64,000 nt of DNA from Arion vulgaris (GCA_020796225.1 CM036765.1:6234805-6298804); one strand, 5' to 3'. Shown: positions 55,260 to 64,000, counted from the stretch's first letter. Notes: generated by a model not told the origin, from the sequence alone. Translations and numbers: made by a program.

Positions 55260-56215
55260 TTCCCAGTTGATTATGTGATAGTAAAACCAAGATCAGAACA
55301 CTAAGAGCATGCATGTTCCAAGTGGGTACGTATGGATGTGAAGAATGGACATTTATCTAGACAGTGGAAAAACATATTTGTGTTTTTAATATAAGTGTAA
55401 CACATGAATCCTCAGTATATCATGGACAGAGAAGAGAGCAAATAGAAGAGTCCTCAGTATATCATGGACAGAGAAGAAAGCAAATAGAAGAGTCCTCAGT
55501 ATATCATGGACAGAGAAGAGAGCAAATAGAAGAATCCTCCGTATATCATGGACAGAGAAGAAAGCAAATAGAAGAGTCCTCAGTATATCATGGACAGAGA
55601 AGAAAGCAAATAGAAAGAGTCCTCAGTATATCATGGACAGAGAAGAAAGCAAATAGAAGAGTCCTCAGTATATCAATGGACAAAGAAGAGGCAAATAGAA
55701 GAGTCTCCGTATATCATGGACAGAAAGAAAGCAAAAGAAGAATCTCAGTATATCATGGACAGAGAAGAGAGAAATGAAGAGATCCCAGTATATCATGGAC
55801 AGAGAAGAAAGCAAATAGAAGAGTCCTCAGTATATCATGGACAGAGAAGAAAGCAAATAGAAGAGTCCTCAGTACATCATGGACAGAGAAGAAAGCAAAT
55901 AGAAGAGTCCTCAGTATATCATGGACAGAGAAGAGAGCAAATAGATCTATCCAGAAAGAACTCAAAATCAAAGAAACTGGCTAATGATAAAATTAAGAAA
56001 GCGAAAATTGTGATATTTTGGACATATAAAAGATACGCAAGGCTGAAGAAGACCATCATGGAAGGAGGCATCCCTGACAAAGAGAAAAAGTGGAAGACCA
56101 CGTAGAAGATGGATTCAGGGTGTAATTGATGGGTTGAACATGACGGCTGCAGAGTTGGGACATCTCTCCTATGAAAGAGAGAAATTTCGAAAGACTGTTG
56201 GGGTGGAAAAGTTAT
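55260..56215 (+). mobile_element. RTE-a LINE with tandemly expanded coding segment
   Basis: Flanks of the array encode the pre-array block (CVF-x-Y-x-C) and then NRSIQKELKIKE, degenerate KAKIVIFWTYKR and GLNMTAAELGHLSYERE with VGVEKL. This is the normal RTE-a order of 4600-4834 and 8615-8795. Confidence 0.87.
55405..55955. repeat. 42-bp minisatellite, about 13 copies, whole-codon LINE unit
   Basis: Units GAAGAGTCCTCAGTATATCA, TGGACAGAGAAGAAAGCAAA, TA. In the LINE frame a unit is RVLSISWTEKKANR (14 residues). Units near 55670-55790 have small deletions. Confidence 0.96.
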
Positions 56216-56580
56216 GTTTCTGCGGCCAAACAATTTAATTTGTTGTTTATTGAGGAAGTTTAGTACTGATGTTGTACACACATTTTTTTAATGATGTTTT
56301 CATTTCTAAACCTACCTCTTCTTGATACTCCTAGCATTCAGTTTAGACCATTTATATCTATCATGACTAGATTTCTTCTATCACTTGTTATGACAGCATA
56401 ATGTTGGAAGAAAGATTGTGTTGAACAAAGCTCTGTTCATGGTGACATGCTTTCATTTCACAATTATTGCTATATGTTCTATGATTTGATTTGCTTTATT
56501 GCATCTATGTTTTATTTCATTATTCTTCCATTTGCTGAAAAATGCTTCATAGTTATTTGAGTTGTTTTAATTGCTGTTTC
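56216..56580 (-). mobile_element. RTE-c LINE scrap
   Basis: Matches 49920-50095 and 50380-50560 (GAAGTTTAGTACTGATGTTG, TTTCTTCTATCACTTGTT, GTTCATGGTGACATGCTTTC). Here the two parts are adjacent, i.e. an uninterrupted form of the copy split at 50084. Confidence 0.75.
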
Positions 56581-56581
56581 T

Positions 56582-56842
56582 CACGCACGTGTGGTGCCGG
56601 GGCCCGCATGGGAAAAAGAATAGTGCCACTGCGAACAACAAGGCATGTCGTAAGAGGCAACTGATGTAGGACATATAGAACTTACCCTAGTAAAAAAAAG
56701 CATCGCGGAATTCAGCTGTGCTGGCTTACTTGTAGTCGCATAACTGACACAACGCACAATCACTCTTAGGCTCAGATCACATTGAAATCACACAGAGTTG
56801 TTAACAAATGGTCGATATGGAGCGTTCGAAGAAGAAGAAGGG
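56582..56842 (+). mobile_element. SINE-B
   Basis: GGTGCCGGGGCCCGCATGGG to GAGCGTTCGAAGAAGAAGAA. Confidence 0.88.
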
Positions 56843-56924
56843 TGAGATGTATTGGGGAGTACAGTATTAGAGCAGTACTTTTGTTTTATTATTTGACGAT
56901 GCTGGGTGATAGGGTTAACTATTG

Positions 56925-57345
56925 CCTCCGATAACATACGGCCGGCAGGTAAACATTCTAGGAAGTAAGACCCTAACTATCGTGGAATTCTCTCAATCCA
57001 GTGTTGTATAAAGACTAATTCACTTTAAAAATAATACAACATGTTAACTTACTGTTGTATTATGTTACAAGTTAAGTTTAACTCTAAAGAATATCACTAT
57101 TATGTGACAAGTTACGTTTAACACTAAAGAATATCACTATTATGTGACAAGTTAAGTTTAACACTAAAGAATATCACTATTATTAACATTTTTCATCCAT
57201 AAATAACAATGTACTCGTATCATTGTGCACAATTGTAAAAAAGCTTACAATCTTCTATCAACCACATACAAAAATCAGCCCCATTAAACATGATTTTTAT
57301 AAATTTTTAGTCTGAGCTAGTCGGCTTTATGGTGCCGGAGTCCAC
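56925..57345 (-). mobile_element. Dispersed element with 40-bp array, copy 2
   Basis: Inverse of 30360-31215: GGCCGGCAGGTAAA at one end, GTCTGAGCTAGTCGG at the other. Confidence 0.72.
57055..57185. repeat. 40-bp minisatellite, 3 copies
   Basis: Units GTGACAAGTTAAGTTTAACA, CTAAAGAATATCACTATTAT. The reverse complement of the 30575 unit, with differences. Confidence 0.93.
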
Positions 57346-57349
57346 GGGT

Positions 57350-57510
57350 CAAATGCGGCTGCCCACCAGCTGTCATTTCTTGAACCCAAATGTGGCTGCC
57401 CACCAGCTGTCATTTCTAGAACCCAAATGTGGCTGCCCACCAGCTGTCATTTCTAGAACCCAAATGTGGCTGCCCACCAGCTGTCATTTCTAGAACCCAA
57501 ATGTGGCTGG
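57350..57510. repeat. 37-bp minisatellite, 4.3 copies
   Basis: Units AAATGTGGCTGCCCACCAGC, TGTCATTTCTAGAACCC. Confidence 0.96.
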
Positions 57511-57539
57511 GTGGACCTGAGATCCGTTATGGTTGGAAA

Positions 57540-57618
57540 CAAATTCGACTCCCACTGTAGAATTGAACCTGGACCACTCGGCTATGAAGCGAGTGCACTA
57601 TCCGCTACGTAATCTCAC
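57540..57618 (-). mobile_element. tRNA-like SINE head
   Basis: The minus strand gives TAGCGGATAGTGCACTCGC and CCAGGTTCAATTC, the A- and B-box order of a tRNA. Confidence 0.6.
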
Positions 57619-57654
57619 ATGACTGTGATGGCTAAATTAAAAAGAAATTAAACA

Positions 57655-58072
57655 ATTATCTTTACTACCTGTAACACCGATTGTTATAGATGTGTAGAAG
57701 AGGTAGAGACTAAGAGACAGATTATAAATGCAATCTTCATACCAACACTGTGCTAACAGTGCCAAACATGGGCATTGATAACAGAACAAGAAAAGAAAAT
57801 TACCACCTGTGAAATGAGATGCTTGAGGAAAGCGGTAAATAAAACAAGACGAGACCATATAAGAAATGAGGAAATTAAAAGAACAGTCGGAACAACACAT
57901 GGTATTAGATTCATTGAAAGACAGAGACTTAAATGGTTTAGACCCTTGGTGAGAATGAACCCGAATACATCAGTTGCAGCACAATACCACAGCATATCAC
58001 GCGACGAGTGTGCACTATCTTGGAAAACGACCACAAACTTCGCCTAACGGCTAAGAAGCAGAAAAGGACAAA
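57655..58072 (+). mobile_element. RTE-c-like LINE C-terminal region
   Basis: EQEKKITTCEMRCLRKAVNK, TRRDHIRNEEIKRTVGTTHG and RFIERQRLKWFRPLVRMNP. Confidence 0.85.
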
Positions 58073-58434
58073 AGAAAAAGAAAAAGACATGAAATCACAC
58101 GTTTCATTTCTAGCTTGTTCACAAAAAAACCCACAATATTTATATCTTACTAGTTGATATAAAGCCTACATTTTCTTATTTAGCCTAGAAATATAAAGCC
58201 ACCGTTTTCTTTCTTAACTTGACACCAGAAAGCCAGCATACAGCTGCCGCAGCTGCCTCCATCTTCATCCTTATTCCAGGGGTGGTTATCACATAAACGG
58301 CAATATATTCTACTTTATTCTGACGAGATGTCCAAACCACTTAATTTGTTACCTACAACCAAAAATAACTACTCACAGGTAATTTACCTGCTGTTACCAC
58401 ATCTCTGCTCGTTTTGGACGGCCAGGGTCTGATA
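58073..58434. other. No recognised feature
   Basis: 58310-58350 has a LINE antisense scrap (GATGTCCAAACCACTTAATT). Otherwise empty. Confidence 0.45.
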
Positions 58435-58442
58435 CTCTAACC

Positions 58443-59675
58443 CAGCGTTTCCCAAACTGGGGTACGCTAACCCCCGGGGATACGCGAGGTACTCACAGTG
58501 GTCCTCAAGAGTTTGAAGAAGTATTATGAACGTTGACATTTCAAACAGAAAAATAAATGTTGTTAACACGTATAAAAACAGTGGTAAACTAGTTTCACTG
58601 CGAAATCAAAGTACCCGAAGCAGACCGGAGTATAAATGTCTGACAGGACAAAATAAAAGATCGATTGAGGTTTCCGCAGTCTGAGAAATTGGAGCCAGCT
58701 TGACTGTTGGTGTAGTTTAATAATAACGCCATCGCTAGAAGAATTAAATTTAAGTAAGTAATTTGCTGGAAAAATCTGGCCAGCAATGGCGGAATGCGGG
58801 ATGGTCATTCAGAGTCAGAACTGTTTGATTCTGAACACGACTTTGCTAGCGCATTTTCGCCATGTTTGGTCTGGTATTTTCCGGTTTCGTTTGCCGAGCT
58901 ACTGAGTTAGTGCTTGAGCAACGCTGTGAGCTATGAATGTTACATGGAATGCTTTTTGCTGTGTCAACCGTGCGTTTGTTGTGTGTATTCATAAAATGGT
59001 GGACAGCGGTTATGACGAACAAGCTCAATCTGCCGTATGCAGTTATATTGCGAGTGCAGAAAACTGGATTTTGTCATGATTGATGTTCCTTCGACAAGAA
59101 TTGCAATTCAAGTGATTAACAGTTTTGTGTTGCTACATTAGCGACTGCCATATGCATTTTATGCGGTGCCGGTTTCTTTTTGTGGCGGCACGCGACTGTT
59201 TCATTCTGGAATTAGTTCACACAGGAAACATTTCACAGTTGTTAGCATTTCGTGTGATTTTCATTGGCACATGAACGGAGCAATTATGGGTGACCCGTTA
59301 CAGTGAAGTTGGAACCGTACTTATGAACTATGAACTATGAAGTAATTTGCTGAAACTATCTTGGGAAAGATAGGATAAATAAAGTTAACGTATATTGGAT
59401 TTTGCTACAATACATTTTGACTGAGCTTTAGGATAGAACGCTGACTGAAGTCGAAACGCAAATATACTGATGATGTTAATGATATCCCGTCTTGTTCAAG
59501 GTAAAAGGAAACCTCTTCCTGTTTATTAAAATGTTAAATTACAGACATTGTTTACTATTGTAACACACAGATAATTCATTCCTGTCTATTTTCATATATA
59601 GAAACTTTTGGTAGTCCGCGACAGCAAAATGTATTTAAATGAGATCCGCGATATTGCAAAGTTTGAGAACCGCTG
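58443..59675. mobile_element. 1.2-kb non-autonomous hAT element
   Basis: Starts CAGCGTTTCCCAAACTGGGG and ends AAAGTTTGAGAACCGCTG. It is flanked by a perfect 8-bp duplication CTCTAACC (58435-58442, 59676-59683). No transposase frame found. It is the longest member of a family with 7512-7789 and 11969-12335. An inverted internal fragment lies at 23490-24062. Confidence 0.95.
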
Positions 59676-59955
59676 CTCTAACCAAAAACCAAGTTATATC
59701 TTTTGAATATGTCTGCCTAGACGGCCAGAGAATCAAACCGGCACGATATGGTTGTATGCTCTGTGGTGTAGCTTGTCTATGGATCATTAACCGTAGCCAC
59801 CAGAAAATAATGAGACAAAAAATGCTGAACTTAAGCTTCAGCTAAATTTACGACGTAGCATCGGCTAAGAGCGGTGTAAAAAGATTTACTTGAATACATG
59901 CAGGTGTAAACAATTCGTTTTTGTATAAGCTTTGATACTATTACTGAAAAAAACA
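59676..59955. other. No recognised feature
   Basis: 59684-59780 contains CGGCACGATATGGTTGTATG, possibly a tRNA-like scrap. Nothing firm. Confidence 0.35.
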
Positions 59956-60440
59956 GATGATAGAAAGTATTTTCCTACCAACACTTTGTTACCAGTGCCA
60001 AACTTGGTCTCTGACAGCAACACATCCCATAAAGCTCATCACATGTGAAATGAAATGAATGAGGAAAGCAGTGGGGTTTTGAAAGGAAAGATAGACTACG
60101 AAACGAGGACATCAGAAGCAGAGTGAGCATAACTTCATACACCGAATACATTGAAAGACAACAAATGCAGTGGTTTGGACATTTAATGAGAATGAAATAC
60201 AACCAACCACCAATAACAGCATACAATAAAAGAGATCAGGCTCTTGAGCCAAGGAAGACCAAGAAAAAATGGAGAAACAATATCAAGACCACAGTAAATA
60301 ATCACTGATATAACACTACAAGGGGGACTCATCTGGCCCAGGAACGCAAATTAAAGCTTCCACCCCTACATTTAACAGCAATAGTGGACAATCAATTCCA
60401 TCATCTACCTGGGGATAGACAATAGACTATTACAGATTCT
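59956..60440 (+). mobile_element. RTE-c-like LINE C-terminal region
   Basis: YIERQQMQWFGHLMRMKYNQ, PPITAYNKRDQALEPRKTKK and KWRNNIKTT, preceded by decayed IFLPTLCYQCQTWSLT-like coding. Confidence 0.83.
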
Positions 60441-60459
60441 TTTTTTTTCTTTGACAGGA

Positions 60460-60867
60460 ACATAATCATTGCACTTCGGTGAGCAACCATGTGTGCTCCG
60501 ATCTCTTTCTTACACAGGAAGATATCAGCTGCAATGCAAGAACTCCGTAGTACCAGCAAGGGCCTTGATGTATTTTTGTAAGATGGTGAAGATATTTTGT
60601 GGGAAATTTAATTGTAATATTGTATAATGAATTTTGCACGGGCAGTGGCTTTCTAGGTTGCCTTTCTCGATTTTAAACTGCCAAGGGTTCATTTTCGTGC
60701 TCACATTGAACACGGAACATACGTTTTATTACCCATCTCCGATAGAACTAGGAACTCGATCTCACCTACATGAAGATCAGAAATATCCAGATGGCTCCAC
60801 GAGGAAGTGAAACTTGTACCTTTCTCACGAGAGACGAGCATCTAGCCTCTACGCCACAGAGACCCCT
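60460..60867 (-). mobile_element. SINE-A
   Basis: CATTGCACTTCGGTGAGCAA to CTAGCCTCTACGCCACAGAG. Confidence 0.88.
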
Positions 60868-61009
60868 ATGTAGTGTGGGTGAGTCGGAGGGTGGTGTGGG
60901 TGTGCGTGTTTTTTATTCATTTTTTCACATACAGTAAAGCGTATGAATGTAGGCATATACGTGTCTAGTACTCATTGAATCCTACAACTTGAATTATCGA
61001 TATAAAGGA

Positions 61010-61450
61010 AAGACTGCAGTAAAACTATGCAGTGATGTCGAAACACATAATAACAAAGTACAGTAGTTTGACAAAATACAAAAGCAAAAGCAATACACAG
61101 CAACGTTTCGACAAAATAGGCCTTTATCAAGCAAAGGATACAAGAGAACAGAAGAATTTCACTTCTCGCACAACATGTAGAATCAAACAATAATTTCCTA
61201 CGGCCCTAAATTAAAGATATGTGACTAAATAAGAATAACGAAATAAAAGCAAAAAATAGAAGTGGAAAGAAGAATACGAACAATAAAAGTCAAATGTTAT
61301 GTGCTGTGTGAGAAGTGAAATTATTTACTTCTCTTGTATATTTTGCTTGATAAAGACCCTTTGGTCGAAACGTTGCTGTGTATTGTTATTGTTGTTATAT
61401 TTTGTAAAACTACAGTACTTTGTTGTTTTTGTTTTTATGTGTTTCCCCAA
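61010..61450. repeat. Imperfect palindrome before Wnt5 exon 3
   Basis: The left arm (61010-61170) and right arm (61295-61450) are inverted copies: CGAAACGTTGCTGTGTATTG, ACTTCTC...CTTGTAT and GCTTGATAAAG occur in both. It is built from the TACAGTACTTTG module and ends about 50 bp before the exon 3 acceptor. Confidence 0.85.
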
Positions 61451-61501
61451 TGATCTTCTTTAATTGCTAAATATGTACCATTTATTTTTTATCTCCTACA
61501 G

Positions 61502-61794
61502 CAAGTCGGGAAGCTGCTTTTACACATGCAGTCTCTTCTGCTGGAGTCGTTCATGCCGTCAGCCGATCGTGTAGGGAAGGGGATCTCTCCAGCTGCGGCT
61601 GCAGCCGTGCTAGACGGCCCAAGGATCTTCACAGGGACTGGATTTGGGGCGGCTGTGGGGATAACATTGAGTACGGGTACAGGTTTGCTAAGGCCTTCGT
61701 TGACGTCAGAGAGAAAGAGAGGAATCATCCTAGGCATTCCAGGGAGCTTGGTAGGATGTTGATGAATCTACACAATAATGAAGCTGGTAGAAAG
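61502..61794 (+). CDS. Wnt5: Wnt5 third coding exon
   Basis: This encodes the central alpha-helical part of the Wnt N-terminal domain. The acceptor is ATCTCCTACAG ending at 61501, and the GTAAGA donor begins at 61795. Two bases complete an Ala codon with exon 2, and 97 full codons follow (phase 0 at the end). Blocks visible in order are [67 protein letters not shown] and [13 protein letters not shown]. Four cysteines are present at Wnt positions. The RPKDL-x-RDW-x-WGGCGDN and FVD-x-RE-x-E arrangement is characteristic of Wnt5 rather than Wnt1, 4 or 7. Vertebrate Wnt5 is about 380 residues. The three exons give 223, so the C-terminal cysteine-rich part and the acylation site lie outside the window. 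No stop or frameshift is seen. Confidence 0.94.
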
Positions 61795-61854
61795 GTAAGA
61801 AGATTGTTATCTTTCTCCCTCCCCCTCTCTCGCTCTCTCTCTACCTCTGCCCTT

Positions 61855-62340
61855 TTTAAATCAGAGGGGGGCATAGGCCCTCAACCAGCTCACGCCAAGT
61901 CTTCCTATCTCTGTCTATCTTCCTGCAGCTCCTCCATCTCTTCTTTATATTGTTGATCTCTGCCTCAACCAACTCATGCCAAGTCTTCCTATCTCTAGGT
62001 ATCTCCTGCAGCTCCCTCCATCTCTTCTTTATATTGTTGATCTCTGCCTCAACTAATTCATGCCAAGTCTTCCTATCTCTAGCTATCTCCTGCAGCTTCC
62101 TCCATCTCTTCTTTATATTGTTGATCTCTGCCTCAACCAACTCATGCCAAGTCTTCCTATCTCTAGGTATCTCCTGCAGCTCCGTCCACTTCTTCTTTAT
62201 ATTGTTGATCTCTGCCTCAACCAACTCATGCCAAGTCTTCCTATCTCTAGGTATCTCATGCAGCTCCCTCCATCTCTTCTTTATATTGCTGATCTCTGCC
62301 TCCAAATCTCGTCTCCATGTATTTCTCGGCCTCCTTTCCC
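61855..62340 (-). mobile_element. RTE-d LINE C terminus expanded by 84-bp array
   Basis: The minus strand starts RPRNTWRRDLEAEISNIKKR, repeats a 28-residue unit and ends [18 protein letters not shown] with a stop. The frame is open across all units. It lies in the Wnt5 intron after exon 3, opposite to the gene. Confidence 0.9.
61905..62320. repeat. 84-bp minisatellite, about 5 copies, whole-codon LINE unit
   Basis: Unit pieces: TCCTATCTCTAGGTATCTCC, TGCAGCTCCCTCCATCTCTT, CTTTATATTGTTGATCTCTG, CCTCAACCAACTCATGCCAA, GTCT. Encodes [20 protein letters not shown] plus WRELQEIP on the minus strand. Confidence 0.96.
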
Positions 62341-62354
62341 TCGCTGTCCCCGCC

Positions 62355-62600
62355 TCCGCTGGGCTACCAGGAAGCGAAGAATAGTACCACTGCGACCTAC
62401 AATGCATGTCGTAAGAGGTGACTGATGTAAGCCCTGGGGATGCTACCATAAATAAAAAACAGCGCAGAAAGCGGATGTGCTGGTCTACTTGTAGGCGCAT
62501 AATTAGCACAACGTACAATCGCTCTTAGGCTCAGAGCATATACAATTCACACAGAGTGGTTGACAGGGGATCGATATGGAGCGTTTGAAGAAGAAGAAGC
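62355..62600 (+). mobile_element. SINE-B
   Basis: AAGAATAGTACCACTGCGAC to GGAGCGTTTGAAGAAGAAGA. It abuts the LINE. Confidence 0.85.
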
Positions 62601-62734
62601 TGTCTCGTGGGCCCCAGGAAAGGACCACTCTTGCCATATTCCTCTCACGTTTTCAATATTTTAATTTTCTAATTATAAACATTTGCTTTACAGTCTTCTT
62701 TTCGTTCATCTTTAAAATGACGTTTCTTACATTG

Positions 62735-63165
62735 TCATGCACTTTACATTGGGGTTGGTTACTGAACCGACGTTATTGCATTTTGGACAGACCCATAGGT
62801 GCTCAGCCTGTTGATGCAAGTCTGTCCGCTCTCTTATTACCGCAAACACTCGCATGCACAAGCCATTAGATTTACTAAAGCTTCTGGAGGTTATAAACTG
62901 CAATAGTTATCCACTCATACCGATACCTGTCATATTTTATCTACCGAAACATCGACTGGGAGTCAGATACAGCAAACGGCCCCAGTAAACGAAGTCGCAG
63001 AGAGCCAATGGAGGGCAGCAGTAATGGTCTCAGCCTCCATCCTTATACTGTACCTAATTTTCCTTTACGCTCCACTTTGCTCTGCAACAATGCTACCATG
63101 TGCGCTAGCCAAGAAACCCCTGCCTGACTTCTCTCATCACTAGAAATAGAGCCTTGGGTAAAACA
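62735..63165 (-). mobile_element. RNase H LINE remnant
   Basis: With frameshifts, the minus strand reads YSIRMEAETITAALHWLSA, AVSDSQSMFR and CGNKRADRLAS, then LWVCPKCNNVGSVT. These are RNase H motifs and tail of an R1/I-like LINE. Confidence 0.72.
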
Positions 63166-63206
63166 TAAACATCATCAACTATTGCATTACCTTCTACGAG
63201 TTTCCT

Positions 63207-63372
63207 CAGTGGCGGCTCGTGATCAGTTTTGTTGATGGGGCCAGACAGATATTTTCGGAAAAATCGTTGTTTCGGTTAGGATATATTTTAATGTATAAAA
63301 TAATAAATACACGTTACACCTTATTTTTGGTGGGGCTCGACCCCACTGGCCCTTAATGACGAGCCGCCACTG
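63207..63372. mobile_element. 166-bp MITE, copy 3 (best preserved)
   Basis: Perfect 14-bp inverted ends CAGTGGCGGCTCGT and ACGAGCCGCCACTG. Internal GGGGCCAGACAGATATTTTC and GTGGGGCTCGACCCCACTGG. Confidence 0.93.
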
Positions 63373-63779
63373 TTTCTTAATGCTGTGGGACAACGATATA
63401 TATATATACATCTATAACATTACTTTCTCAGAGACAATACTAGTAATAAAACTGGATTATCCTAGTCTATAACATTGCTATCTCAGTCAGACATTACTAA
63501 CTGCATCATCAGTAGTAAGAGAACATCATCTCTGATGTTACTATCATCACTTTCACGACAGCTGCATCGAAAACCATCACTGTTATCACATCCCATTTGA
63601 GTTCGTATCTAACGTCTCACGTTTGGTCTGATGTAGGCAACAGGCATAGATTAAACTCAAACTCGTTTTTTTTTATGATAATAAGTAAAGAATAACATAC
63701 TGAAGGTTCACATTCAGACAAAAATGGTTAAGTTCATACGCCCATTTAAGACTAACAAAAGCCCCATTCTGTTCTTTTT
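63373..63779. other. No recognised feature
   Basis: Includes two related CATTACT(T/A)(T/A)CTCAG segments (63418, 63482). No gene. Confidence 0.45.
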
Positions 63780-63990
63780 CTTCTTGACCTTTCAACTCCC
63801 AACGGAGCACGTGTCTTCAACAAACTTCATCCAGCTCTTCCTCTCTCCTGCCTCCTTCCAATTCTTTCCATGTTTTACCTATCCTTTTAATATCAGCCTC
63901 TAGATCTCTTCTCCAGGTATGTCTAGACCTTCCCCTAATCCTCTTTACCTACGGGTTCCAAAACATTGCCTGTAACAAAAGTAACACAAT
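63780..63990 (-). mobile_element. RTE-d LINE C terminus, unexpanded
   Basis: The minus strand reads KRIRGRSRHTWRRDLEADIK, then RIGKTWKELEGGRREEEL. It is the single-copy counterpart of the 84-bp array LINE at 61855. Confidence 0.78.
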
Positions 63991-64000
63991 CTTAAATAAG

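Noticed and set aside
55364..56105. Two overlapping frames reading SSVYHGQRRKQIEE repeats
   Set aside because: Off-frame translation of the LINE-derived 42-bp array; the LINE frame gives WTEKKANR.
61526..61762. 78-codon + frame starting at an ATG inside Wnt5 exon 3
   Set aside because: Out of frame with the Wnt coding sequence; a shadow of the exon.
61950..62425. Ser/Cys-rich + frames (SLGISCSSLHLFF repeats)
   Set aside because: Antisense of the LINE 84-bp array; the minus strand carries the recognisable LINE C terminus.
1..64000. Endogenous retrovirus or LTR element
   Set aside because: No paired long terminal repeats, primer-binding site, protease or integrase motifs were seen; all reverse transcriptase remnants are of non-LTR type.

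Overview
This window is from an animal nuclear genome, not a microbe. It shows split coding exons with GT-AG junctions, many tRNA-derived SINEs, RTE-like and RNase H-bearing LINE remnants, hAT and other DNA transposons with target-site duplications, and about 25 micro- and minisatellite arrays. The protein similarity and repeat style fit an invertebrate bilaterian. A mollusc is plausible, but the sequence alone does not settle the clade.

The only host gene I can support is the 5' half of a Wnt gene on the + strand, closest to Wnt5. A signal-peptide exon (coding 38633-38751, probable exon start 38604) joins a second exon (44149-44405), which joins a third (61502-61794). The frame stays open across both junctions for 223 codons. 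It begins with a secretory signal and carries eight Wnt cysteines, an N-glycosylation sequon and the NNEAGR block. The rest of the protein, including the acylated serine loop, must lie beyond 64000. The introns are about 5.4 and 17.1 kb and are packed with repeats. No non-coding first exon or promoter could be identified.

Layout: 1-5 kb is LINE debris, including an insertion with a 19-bp target duplication. 5.3-6.5 kb is a 24-bp minisatellite. 7-18 kb holds LINEs, SINEs, two hAT elements and a 47-bp array. 18-31 kb has MITEs, 44-, 34- and 49-bp arrays and RNase H LINE remnants. 30-38 kb is a dense minisatellite block (40, 42, 39, 14 and 46 bp). 38.6-61.8 kb is the Wnt5 exon-intron region, and the remainder is intron 3 with further repeats.

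The most unusual feature is how often a minisatellite sits inside a recognisable transposable element, with its repeat unit being a segment of that element. About ten arrays are explained this way, two of them as whole-codon units of a LINE reading frame (42 and 84 bp). In addition, large imperfect palindromes lie just upstream of both Wnt5 exon 2 and exon 3. I found no evidence of a new gene system; these structural observations are the best leads.

Family names such as RTE-a to RTE-g and SINE-A to SINE-I are local labels used only to connect copies within this window. All alignments were made by eye, so copy edges are approximate unless a target duplication is stated.
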